DNA of 7,937 nt from Candidatus Microgenomatus auricola (GTDB taxonomy: Bacteria > Patescibacteriota > Patescibacteriia > UBA9570 > XYC2-FULL-38-9), in contig SBBP01000077.1 in the NCBI GenBank assembly GCA_005239655.1, forward strand, positions 1 through 7,937, in the 5' to 3' direction. Below are positions 1-6,604 of this stretch, one piece after another. A program made the translations under genes and the position numbers. The stretch's first letter is position 1, and the number at the start of each line of letters is the position of its first letter. The notes under the pieces were generated by a model. It saw nothing but the letters and a program-made list of their open reading frames with translations, ran no database searches and was not told the DNA's origin.

Positions 1-336
1 GATAGCGGATTGATCGCCGCTTTGATCGTTCTGGAAATGATTTCCGAAATGGGGAGGCCGTTTTCGGAAGTCGTGCATGAATTTGAGAAGTACAAGGCGA
101 TCGAGGAGACCAACTCGAAGGTGGAAGACAAAAATGTGGTCATTGACCGGTTGAGAAAACAGTACGCCGATGCGAAAATCCTCGAATTCGACGGTATCAC
201 CTTTACATATCCCGATTTCTGGTTTAACGTGCGGCCATCGAACACCGAACCGGTATTGCGGCTGAATGTAGAGGCACGTACGCAAGAATTGCGCGACAAG
301 AAAGCTGAAGAAATACTTCAACACATTCGTCAGTAA
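1..336 (+). CDS. manB: Phosphomannomutase/phosphoglucomutase, C-terminal part (5' end outside window)
   Basis: This is the last 111 residues of an alpha-D-phosphohexomutase (COG1109, ManB type), open from the first base of the window and ending at TAA 334-336. The family interconverts hexose 6-phosphate and hexose 1-phosphate in the cytoplasm, supplying sugar nucleotides for surface polymers. Two family signatures are visible. DSGLIAALIVLEMIS at the start belongs to the end of domain 3. RPSNTEPVLRLNVEA, near residues 77-91 of the visible part, is the phosphate-binding loop of C-terminal domain 4. The active-site serine and metal-binding loop lie upstream and cannot be checked. A TTG at position 10 is not a real start, because the conserved segment already begins before it. 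Substrate preference (mannose or glucose) cannot be decided from this domain. The next gene follows after 11 nt. Confidence 0.9.
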   Translation, partial: DSGLIAALIVLEMISEMGRPFSEVVHEFEKYKAIEETNSKVEDKNVVIDRLRKQYADAKILEFDGITFTYPDFWFNVRPSNTEPVLRLNVEARTQELRDKKAEEILQHIRQ

Positions 337-347
337 CCAAGACGCCT

Positions 348-953
348 ATGAGCATGCTTGAACGATGGAATCCATTTGCAAAAAAGAAGCCAGAACAGCC
401 TGCGCACGATCCGGCATGGCTCAAACAACGACTGGGTATTCCGGATGCACCGAGAGAAGATGAGGCGCGCGGCGCATTGGGAGAGCAACTGAAGGCCCGC
501 AGAGAGCAACAGGCACGCGAGCAAGAGAGTCGTGAACGCGTAGAGCATGCTGCGGATAGTGTGCTGAGCACATTTGCTGAGGTTCTCACAACAATGGAGC
601 GACCAGATCAATATCTCCCCGCACTTGAAAAGGTATTCAAGGATCAGAAAGCAACACCTGAAGTTGTGACTCGTGTTGTTGAGCGTTGCCGGACACAACT
701 TGATACGTTTTACCGGACACATGCAGGCTCTGGTCACGGTACGTATGACCGTGGTCTACGCGCAACACAACCAACTACTGAACACAGCCTGCGACTCGTT
801 CCTGATGCCTTCACACAACGTGGTCGTATCGATGGTGTTGGCGGTATGCTGAATCGCTTGAATGCGTGGAGAGACCGAATCATTGCTGAAATGGCTGCGC
901 CGCCTGCCGCACAGGCGCCAGAAAAAAAAGATAATGGTGAAGCAGCAGCGTAG
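348..953 (+). CDS. Hypothetical charged protein, 201 aa
   Basis: I do not recognise this family. No signal peptide or membrane segment is visible, so a soluble cytoplasmic protein is likely. The N-terminus has a short WNPFAKKKPEQP stretch and a PAWLKQRLGIPD segment. Residues about 38-70 are rich in Arg, Glu and Gln and look like a charged helix or coiled coil. Residues 71-125 look helical, with a single Cys at 114. A Gly/His/Thr-rich linker (126-146) and another helical stretch to about 183 follow, ending in an Ala/Pro tail (184-201). The start at 348 has a second ATG two codons later (354), and neither has a Shine-Dalgarno sequence. The gene sits 11 nt after the phosphohexomutase and 7 nt before the phosphatase gene, so it is probably co-transcribed with them. 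Its base composition is like that of its neighbours. A run of eight A (922-929) lies near its 3' end. Confidence 0.75.
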   Translation: MSMLERWNPFAKKKPEQPAHDPAWLKQRLGIPDAPREDEARGALGEQLKARREQQAREQESRERVEHAADSVLSTFAEVLTTMERPDQYLPALEKVFKDQKATPEVVTRVVERCRTQLDTFYRTHAGSGHGTYDRGLRATQPTTEHSLRLVPDAFTQRGRIDGVGGMLNRLNAWRDRIIAEMAAPPAAQAPEKKDNGEAAA

Positions 954-960
954 TCAACCA

Positions 961-1743
961 ATGCGTAACGAGCTCGACACTGCGTTCTCTGCACTTTCGG
1001 CAGCCGAGCAACTCGCTTTGCATTACTGGCGCAACACACTTCGTATTCGCACAAAAAGCGACGCGCGTGACCTGGTGACACAGGCAGATGTTGCAGTGGA
1101 TCGAGCTGTACGCAAAATCATTCACACTCAGTTTCCCGCACACGACGTTCTCTCTGAAGAACTCGGAACATCAGCACGCACATCCGACAACCTCTGGGTG
1201 ATCGACCCGATCGACGGAACAATCAATTTCACCATGGGCGAACCGCTGTTTGGTGTATCGATTGCGCTGTTCCAACACGATACACCTGTCGTCGCCGCAA
1301 TCAGCTTTCCCGCGCTCACGGAACGGTACTGGGCCGTGCGTGGCGGTGGTGCATGGATGCAGCACGGCACACACCGCAAACAACGCTGTCGCGTTTCGCG
1401 TGTCTCACGCATACGCGATGCTCGATTTTCCATGGGGTTCAATGTCACCTCAGCTTCTCGCCGTCGTTTTTTACGCTCGTTCTCTCCGCTGGTCATGGAC
1501 GCCGCTGTTGCACGCCTGCACTTCTGTGCGGTCTTTGACTTCATGAACGTCGCTCGCGGAGGAATGGATTTCTACGTGAACTACGATATCCACTTGTGGG
1601 ACTTTGCCGCTGCGTGGCTCATTGTCGAAGAGGCTGGTGGGCAGATGCGAACGACATCGGGAAAGCCACTCACCATGAAGGATACCGACATTGTTGCAAT
1701 CAACGATAACATCGACAGAGCACTCTTTCGTTACCCCCTATGA
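961..1743 (+). CDS. Inositol monophosphatase family protein
   Basis: This is a Mg-dependent, lithium-sensitive-type sugar-phosphate phosphatase (IMPase/FIG superfamily) of 260 aa, the usual family length. The metal-binding motifs are in order: TKSDARDLVTQAD (31-43), SEE (65-67, glutamate ligand), the signature WVIDPIDGTINF (79-90, with D82 and D85), and LWDFAAAWLIVEEAGG (212-227, with D214). The frame is open upstream, with possible starts at ATG 862 and ATG 934. I chose ATG 961 because it gives the family length and lies 7 nt after the preceding stop. ATG 934 would add nine residues and overlap the previous gene by 20 nt. The stop overlaps the next start as ATGA. The substrate could be inositol phosphate, histidinol phosphate, fructose bisphosphate or another phosphomonoester. 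Neighbouring sugar-phosphate genes suggest a carbohydrate substrate, but this is inference. Confidence 0.9.
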   Translation: MRNELDTAFSALSAAEQLALHYWRNTLRIRTKSDARDLVTQADVAVDRAVRKIIHTQFPAHDVLSEELGTSARTSDNLWVIDPIDGTINFTMGEPLFGVSIALFQHDTPVVAAISFPALTERYWAVRGGGAWMQHGTHRKQRCRVSRVSRIRDARFSMGFNVTSASRRRFLRSFSPLVMDAAVARLHFCAVFDFMNVARGGMDFYVNYDIHLWDFAAAWLIVEEAGGQMRTTSGKPLTMKDTDIVAINDNIDRALFRYPL

Positions 1744-3281
1744 AAATCGCTCGCCCACTGGTCTTACTCATTCTCGACGGTTGGGGCATTGGCGAAGACG
1801 ATGCGCACAACGCTATTTTTCTGGCGAAGACTCCGCATATCGATACACTGCTCGCGAACTACCCCAACGGCCCGATTGGTGCCGCTGGAGAACACATTGG
1901 TTTAGCACCTGGGCACCAAGGATCAACCGAGATGGGCCACCTCATTATCAGCGCCGGCCGAAACGTTCTGCTTCCACAAATGCAAGTGCAGCAAGCGATT
2001 CACGATCATCGCATCGCGAGCAACCCTGCGTATGCCGAGGCGATCCAGCTGGCAAAACAACGCGGCACACGACTGCATCTGATGGGGCTCCTCTCTGACG
2101 CAGGCGTCCACTCATATGACGCCAGTTGTTACGCTCTACTCCGCGCTGCTGCTGCAGCCGGCCTTCGAAAAGACCAAATTCTTGTGCACGTTTTTGCTGA
2201 CGGACGCGATACTTCACCAACGTCACTTGGCACACACGTTCAACGGCTGCAGGAAGTGATGGCTGATGCAGGCGTTGGCGTGATTGCGGATGTGCAGGGA
2301 CGATACTGGGCAATGGACCGCGACCATCGATGGGAACGCGTCGAAGCTGCCTATGCCCTTCTCACTTGTGGCCACGGACAGCGAAGCGCCGCATCGATTG
2401 AAGATGCCATTGCACAGGCACGTGCAGCAGACGAAACAGATGAGTTCATTTCGCCAACGGTGATTATTGCTGATGGCCACTTTCAACACGATGATGTCGT
2501 GATCAATTTTAACTACCGCGTTGATCGTGAAATCGAGCTGACCAAAGCGCTCATCGAACCGAAATTCGACGCATTCCAGCGCCCGAATCACCCGCAGATC
2601 CACTACGTCGCAACCTTTCCGTACTATGCAGGTATGCCGGCACCACATGCATTTGAACGCGAGGAGCTCAAAATGAAAAATATTTTACCGGAAGTACTCA
2701 GCAACAACGGAATCACACAGTATCGCCTCACCGAAACAGAAAAATGGATCTACCTCACAAAAATTTTCAACGCCATGCACGAAGATCCCTATCCAGGAGA
2801 AACACGACATCTGATTTCGTCAGACAAGGTCGCAACATACGATCAAAAACCGGCAATGAAGGCGGTGGAGATCGCGGAGAATTGTGTAGGTCATCTCCGT
2901 GCCGGTGATTTTGATACGTACTTCATGAATATCTGCAATGCGGATATTCTTGGGCACACCGGAAGCAAGGAGGCTACAATTCTTGGCTGCGAAGCAATCG
3001 ACAAGGCTGTTGGCATACTCTACGCAGAAATTCAAAAGCAGAACGGCATCATGCTGATCACCGCCGACCATGGCGATGCCGAACGCATGTGGGATCATGA
3101 ACAGAACCTTCCGCACACACAGCACACCGACAGTTTTGTTCCGTTCATTCTGGTGGACGATGAACGCACCGACGCACGTATCCGCGAAACCGGAACACTA
3201 CGAGATGTGGCTCCAACAATCCTGGAATTGCTTCGTATCCCAAAGCCTAGCGAAATGACGGGAAAGTCGTTGCTCGTATGA
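1740..3281 (+). CDS. gpmI: 2,3-bisphosphoglycerate-independent phosphoglycerate mutase
   Basis: This enzyme interconverts 3- and 2-phosphoglycerate in glycolysis and gluconeogenesis through a phospho-enzyme on two Mn ions. At 513 aa it is full length. Alkaline-phosphatase-superfamily ligands are present: D13 (ILDG), D402 and H406 (NADILGH), D443 and H444 (TADHGDAE) and H462 (HTQHTD). The substrate-binding residues of the inserted transferase domain are also there: H124 (SDAGVHSY), D154-D157 (DGRD), R188 and R194 (QGRYWAMDR), R260 and R263 (YRVDR) and K335 (TEKW). The C-terminus EMTGKSLLV is typical. One position is odd. The motif normally GNSEVGH reads GSTEMGH, so the nucleophile position holds Thr63, with Ser62 just before it. 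From the LDG motif to this point the sequence aligns without gaps to the Geobacillus-type enzyme as I recall it. Its ATG overlaps the upstream stop (ATGA), so translation is probably coupled. No Shine-Dalgarno sequence is seen. Confidence 0.95.
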   Translation: MKIARPLVLLILDGWGIGEDDAHNAIFLAKTPHIDTLLANYPNGPIGAAGEHIGLAPGHQGSTEMGHLIISAGRNVLLPQMQVQQAIHDHRIASNPAYAEAIQLAKQRGTRLHLMGLLSDAGVHSYDASCYALLRAAAAAGLRKDQILVHVFADGRDTSPTSLGTHVQRLQEVMADAGVGVIADVQGRYWAMDRDHRWERVEAAYALLTCGHGQRSAASIEDAIAQARAADETDEFISPTVIIADGHFQHDDVVINFNYRVDREIELTKALIEPKFDAFQRPNHPQIHYVATFPYYAGMPAPHAFEREELKMKNILPEVLSNNGITQYRLTETEKWIYLTKIFNAMHEDPYPGETRHLISSDKVATYDQKPAMKAVEIAENCVGHLRAGDFDTYFMNICNADILGHTGSKEATILGCEAIDKAVGILYAEIQKQNGIMLITADHGDAERMWDHEQNLPHTQHTDSFVPFILVDDERTDARIRETGTLRDVAPTILELLRIPKPSEMTGKSLLV

Positions 3282-3931
3282 AACGAGCGGTAATCTTTGA
3301 CATGGATGGGGTGATCATTAACTCCGAAGATATTTGGCGCGATATTTTGCAAAAATTTTTTACAGCGCACGGTGGGACATATACACCTGCGATGCGCGCA
3401 CAGATGATGGGCGCAAGCGCCGAAGCATGGACAACGTTCATTCGAGACACGCTCAATCTTGGTGATGCATGGACACAAGAGCGCATTCTGCATGAAACGT
3501 ATGAGCGTGGCGTGGATGTCTATACAACACAGCTGCAGATCATGCCAGGGTTTCACGAACTCGCGGACCGTATTCGAACAGCTGGTCTCAAAACAGGGCT
3601 GGCTTCTGGATCAACGGTCGAAATGATCACCACGGTGTTTGACCGTTTTCACCTCTACCCCTATTTTGACGTGATCGTATCTTCTGATAGTGTACAGCAT
3701 GCCAAGCCTGCACCAGATGTCTATCTGGAAGCCGCCAGTCAGTTGCATGTCGTGCCTGCTGACTGCGTCGGAATTGAGGATTCGCCAAACGGAGTGTTCT
3801 CCGTAAAGGCTGCCGGAATGAAGTGTATTGCTCTCCCGGACGCGTGGGTTGCCGACCACCCGGCGTTTCAGAAGGCAGATGTCATTCGGACCACCTTGGC
3901 TGATGTCACACTTGAAGATGTATCACAGTGA
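3278..3931 (+). CDS. HAD-superfamily sugar-phosphate phosphatase (beta-PGM/HxpB-like)
   Basis: This is a 217-aa haloacid-dehalogenase hydrolase of subfamily IA (COG0637). All four HAD motifs are present: FDMDGVI (7-13, nucleophile D8 and acid/base D10), LASGS (108-112, S110), K143 in HAKPAPDVYLEA, and GIEDSPNGV (165-173, acidic residues E167 and D168). A helical cap domain lies between about residues 15 and 85. The segment from motif III to the end resembles E. coli HxpB (YniC), a phosphatase of 2-deoxyglucose 6-phosphate and hexitol phosphates, including a similar Pro-Asp tail with ADV near the end. Beta-phosphoglucomutase or phosphoglycolate phosphatase cannot be excluded by eye. It starts inside the gpmI stop (ATGA) and its own stop overlaps the murL GTG start (GTGA), so it sits in the middle of a coupled operon. 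It may recycle or clear sugar phosphates next to the phosphohexomutase, which is inference. Confidence 0.9.
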   Translation: MKRAVIFDMDGVIINSEDIWRDILQKFFTAHGGTYTPAMRAQMMGASAEAWTTFIRDTLNLGDAWTQERILHETYERGVDVYTTQLQIMPGFHELADRIRTAGLKTGLASGSTVEMITTVFDRFHLYPYFDVIVSSDSVQHAKPAPDVYLEAASQLHVVPADCVGIEDSPNGVFSVKAAGMKCIALPDAWVADHPAFQKADVIRTTLADVTLEDVSQ

Positions 3932-5298
3932 AATACACCACATTCATTTTTGAACGCTACTCGCTCGACGCCATATCTCACGTGGCGGAATTTGTGTATG
4001 CATACGAAGATGGACCGACGTTTGTTGAGCGACTGACAGTGCCGTCAGATGTGAAGATTGTTGAATCCGAAACACTCGATCGCGCACTGTTTGCACTGCA
4101 CCTGTTGCTCGGTGTGAGTTACTGGAAGGCGTATTGTCCAAAAAATATTGTCGTGAAATCTGGAACGTTAAGTACAGGGCAAGCGAACTTTTGGAACACT
4201 GTGTATACGAAAGGTTTAGGACAATTTTTTTATGAGAATAATTTAGAGCCTCAGAGTGCAGTGAATTTTCATCGGCGGGGCCTCCCACCGGAAAGCAATC
4301 CTCGGCTTGCTCACGCGACCGGCTCGTCGCCGGAATCGCTGTTCGCGCCGCCCGAGGCACCCTTTCCGGTGCCACCCGCCGCACATCTGCATCCACTCGT
4401 CCCAATGGGAGGCGGAAAAGATTCACTCGTGACCATCGCACTACTCAAGCAGATGAACATTCCATTTCATACCTACTCACTCGGAACATACCCCATCATT
4501 GAAGAACAGCGAAAACACATTGACGCACATCATTTCACGATTCAGCGGCAAATTGACTCACAACTCTTCACGCTTCCGGATGCCTATAACGGACACGTAC
4601 CAATAACAACGATTTACTCATTCACCGCGCTGCTCATCGCCATCCTCAACAGCAACACCCATCTCGTTCTTTCCAACGAACGCAGTGCAAGCGAAGGAAA
4701 CGTCGAGTACCGTGGCGAGACCATCAATCACCAGTGGAGCAAAAGCTGGGAAGCCGAACAGTTGATTCGCGACTATGTCAGCACGTGGATCACACCAGAG
4801 GTCGAGTATTTCAGCCTCCTCCGTCCGTTGTCCGAACTGCAGATCGCAAAACTCTTCGCTCAACATCCGGAATGGTTGCCACGTTTCACCAGCTGCAACA
4901 CCAATTTCAAAATTCTTGAAAAAACACAGCAACGCTGGTGCGGTCATTGTCCAAAGTGCGTATTTGTCTTCACCATGCTTGCGCCATTCGTTCCAAAAGA
5001 ACAGCTCGTCCATGCGTTTGGGAAAAATCTGTTTGCAGATGCAACGCTGCTGCCGTTGTTCCAAGAACTCCTCGGGGTCAAAAACTTCAAACCGTTTGAA
5101 TGTGTCGGCACACCAGATGAAATGCGTGCTGCATTGACCCTTGCCGCAAAAAATGGTGCGTATGCAAACGACACCATCATGCAGTATACACAACACACTA
5201 TCCCAACTGCCAATGAAGAGATGATCAACAGTATCCTCACGCCGTCTCATGAGCATGATGTTCCGAAAATCTTTCAATCCGACATTCATGAACGCTGA
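3928..5298 (+). CDS. murL: UDP-N-acetyl-alpha-D-muramoyl-L-alanyl-L-glutamate epimerase
   Basis: MurL inverts the terminal L-Glu of UDP-MurNAc-L-Ala-L-Glu to D-Glu, using ATP, in the peptidoglycan route first described in Xanthomonas oryzae. The product has 456 aa. After an N-terminal domain (1-115) comes a PP-loop-like ATP site, VPMGGGKDSLV (158-168). It is followed by the family segments NERSASEGN (250-258), INHQWSKSW (266-274), SLLRPLSEL (296-304), SCN (322-324) and the cysteine motif WCGHCPKC (337-344). The start is a GTG overlapping the upstream TGA, and it is the only sensible coupled start. Residues 116-153 are a Pro/Ala/Ser-rich stretch encoded by a GC-rich palindromic island that is probably an insertion (separate entry). 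The motifs on both sides are intact and in frame, so the gene should still be functional. murD2, the partner that makes its substrate, overlaps its 3' end by 11 nt. That pairing strongly supports this call over other PP-loop proteins. Confidence 0.88.
   Translation: MKYTTFIFERYSLDAISHVAEFVYAYEDGPTFVERLTVPSDVKIVESETLDRALFALHLLLGVSYWKAYCPKNIVVKSGTLSTGQANFWNTVYTKGLGQFFYENNLEPQSAVNFHRRGLPPESNPRLAHATGSSPESLFAPPEAPFPVPPAAHLHPLVPMGGGKDSLVTIALLKQMNIPFHTYSLGTYPIIEEQRKHIDAHHFTIQRQIDSQLFTLPDAYNGHVPITTIYSFTALLIAILNSNTHLVLSNERSASEGNVEYRGETINHQWSKSWEAEQLIRDYVSTWITPEVEYFSLLRPLSELQIAKLFAQHPEWLPRFTSCNTNFKILEKTQQRWCGHCPKCVFVFTMLAPFVPKEQLVHAFGKNLFADATLLPLFQELLGVKNFKPFECVGTPDEMRAALTLAAKNGAYANDTIMQYTQHTIPTANEEMINSILTPSHEHDVPKIFQSDIHER
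4273..4381. repeat. GC-rich interrupted palindrome inserted in frame in murL
   Basis: This 109-nt segment can pair with itself almost from end to end. The arms, from outside inwards, are CGGCGGG 4273-4279 with CCCGCCG 4375-4381, CACCGGAAAG 4286-4295 with CTTTCCGGTG 4362-4371, CCTCGG 4300-4305 with CCGAGG 4352-4357, CGCGA 4314-4318 with TCGCG 4343-4347, and CCGGC 4319-4323 with GCCGG 4329-4333 around a 5-nt loop. That makes 33 exact pairs separated by small bulges. A competing local hairpin is GGCACC 4356-4361 with GGTGCC 4368-4373. GC content is about 72% over 4271-4380, against about 36% in the preceding 120 nt (counted by hand). CATC occurs at both borders (4270-4273 and 4384-4387), a possible target-site duplication. 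The palindrome and the composition jump are seen directly. Origin as a mobile palindromic element, comparable to Rickettsia palindromic elements inside genes, is inference. Confidence 0.75.
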
Positions 5299-6598
5299 TT
5301 TTCTCCACAAAAAAATTCTAATCCTCGGCGCTGGTCGTGAAGGACTGTCGACTGCGCGCTATCTGCGTCATTTGCGTTCGGATGCCGACATCACCGTTGC
5401 CGACCTCGAGGAAAGAGAAGTCGACGCGGCCGGAGCACAAACCCTCTTCGGCACACATTACCCCACCTCACTCGAACAGTGGGATCTGGTTGTCGTCTCG
5501 CCGGGCATTCCGCCGCAGACGCCGCTGTTGCGAACCGCCAGGTTCACCACCACGGCCACAAATATTTTTTTGGATGACGTCCAGGGTACCGTCGTCGCCG
5601 TGACGGGTTCAAAAGGAAAAAGTACAACCAGTGCACTGATTGCACACATCCTTGCGCAACATCACCCACACGTCCACTGTGTCGGAAATATTGGAGCACC
5701 GGCATTGGATGCCCTGCGCGAACACAACACTAACCACGATCTCTTTGTGTACGAACTATCGAGTTACCAGGCAAGTCGTTTGGTTGCCGGCCCGGACGTG
5801 GCGATCATCATGAACCTCTTTCCTGAACACCTTGACTATCACGGCGGTCGCGAACAGTACTACCGGGATAAGTTGCGGGTAGCCATGACCCAAACGGAAA
5901 ACGATGTTGTCATCTACAACGCCAATAACAGTGAACTCGCCAGGCGAATTGCCGATGCACCTTCTCAGAAGATCGCATGGCCTGATGAGCGCGGCGCACA
6001 CATTGAAAACGACGCTCTCTACTACGGAGCAGATCCGATTCTCCCGCTCAGCGAACTTAAACTCCCTGGAGCACATAATGCCGAAAACTGTTTAGGAGCG
6101 ATTACTGTTGCGAACTATTTCCAGGTGCCACATGCCGTGATCGCTGCGGGCTTGCGTTCGTTTACGCCACTAGCCCATCGCCTCGAATATGTAGGAACAT
6201 TTCAAGGCATCACCTTTTATGATGACGCAATCTCGACAACACCAGAATCCACAATCGCTGCACTGCGTGCACTCCCGAAGACCGGCACACTAATCCTTGG
6301 TGGCCAAGACCGGGGATATGATTTTACACAACTGGCACAATTGATTGCTGATAAAAAAATTCCCACGTTGATTTTCTTTCCAGATTCCGGCGCAACCATC
6401 CGCGAGGCGATTGCACGCGCTGGCTACACACCGGAACACCTGTTGGAAACGCGTTCAATGGAAGAGGCGGTTCGATTCGCCTACGACCATACTCCAACCG
6501 GAATGATCTGCCTCCTTTCCTGCGCCTCGCCCAGCTACAGTATTTTCAAAAATTTTGAAGACAAGGGTGAACAGTTTCAAAATTCGGTGAAGGCATGA
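5288..6598 (+). CDS. murD2: UDP-N-acetylmuramoyl-L-alanine--L-glutamate ligase (MurD2)
   Basis: This is a 436-aa Mur ligase that adds glutamate to UDP-MurNAc-L-Ala using ATP in the cytoplasm. Domain 1 starts with KKILILGAGREG (8-19). The central domain has the P-loop VTGSKGKSTT (105-114), ELSSYQ (156-161) and NLFPEHLDYHG (176-186). LPGAHNAENCLGAI (259-272), PLAHRLEYVG (294-303), LGGQDRGYDF (337-346) and FKNFEDKGEQF (420-430) mark the rest. Where ordinary D-Glu-adding MurD has DSKATN, this protein has DAISTTPES (313-321). That replaces the lysine of E. coli K319 with Ile315 and matches the pattern I associate with MurD2, which uses L-Glu. Together with the adjacent murL, this favours MurD2 over MurD. 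Earlier in-frame ATGs (5249, 5255, 5258) exist. I chose 5288 because the nucleotide-binding fold begins seven residues later and the overlap with murL is then only 11 nt. No Shine-Dalgarno sequence is visible. Confidence 0.87.
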   Translation: MNADFLHKKILILGAGREGLSTARYLRHLRSDADITVADLEEREVDAAGAQTLFGTHYPTSLEQWDLVVVSPGIPPQTPLLRTARFTTTATNIFLDDVQGTVVAVTGSKGKSTTSALIAHILAQHHPHVHCVGNIGAPALDALREHNTNHDLFVYELSSYQASRLVAGPDVAIIMNLFPEHLDYHGGREQYYRDKLRVAMTQTENDVVIYNANNSELARRIADAPSQKIAWPDERGAHIENDALYYGADPILPLSELKLPGAHNAENCLGAITVANYFQVPHAVIAAGLRSFTPLAHRLEYVGTFQGITFYDDAISTTPESTIAALRALPKTGTLILGGQDRGYDFTQLAQLIADKKIPTLIFFPDSGATIREAIARAGYTPEHLLETRSMEEAVRFAYDHTPTGMICLLSCASPSYSIFKNFEDKGEQFQNSVKA

Positions 6599-6604
6599 AA
6601 AAAA

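Noticed and set aside
862..960. Upstream extension of the phosphatase to ATG 862 or ATG 934
   Set aside because: The longer start overlaps the previous gene by 92 nt and adds residues outside the family's usual length. ATG 961 fits the family and leaves a normal short gap.
4181..4260. AT-rich stretch in murL as an internal promoter
   Set aside because: TTGGAA and TATACG-like strings occur, but the match to promoter elements is poor and the stretch encodes normal MurL sequence.
3944..4441. Minus-strand open frame (165 codons) running through the palindromic island
   Set aside because: It is an arginine-rich shadow of murL. A palindrome reads similarly on both strands, so an open antisense frame is not surprising.
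5249..5287. Earlier murD2 starts at 5249, 5255 and 5258
   Set aside because: They add a tail before the Rossmann fold that the family does not need and increase the overlap with murL. ATG 5288 is preferred, though coupling could use either.
4618..5310. Long minus-strand open frame (230 codons) opposite murL
   Set aside because: It is antisense to the conserved MurL motifs and has no recognisable domain. Its length follows from codon composition on the other strand.
6544..6560. AT-rich inverted repeat TTCAAAA/TTTTGAA near the murD2 end, as a terminator
   Set aside because: It encodes the conserved FKNFE segment, has a one-base centre, no GC stem and no T-run after it, so it is not a credible terminator.
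6598..6604. A7 run between murD2 and trpS as a minus-strand T-tail terminator
   Set aside because: It gives a T-run just after the trpS stop, but no stable hairpin precedes it, so a terminator call is not supported.
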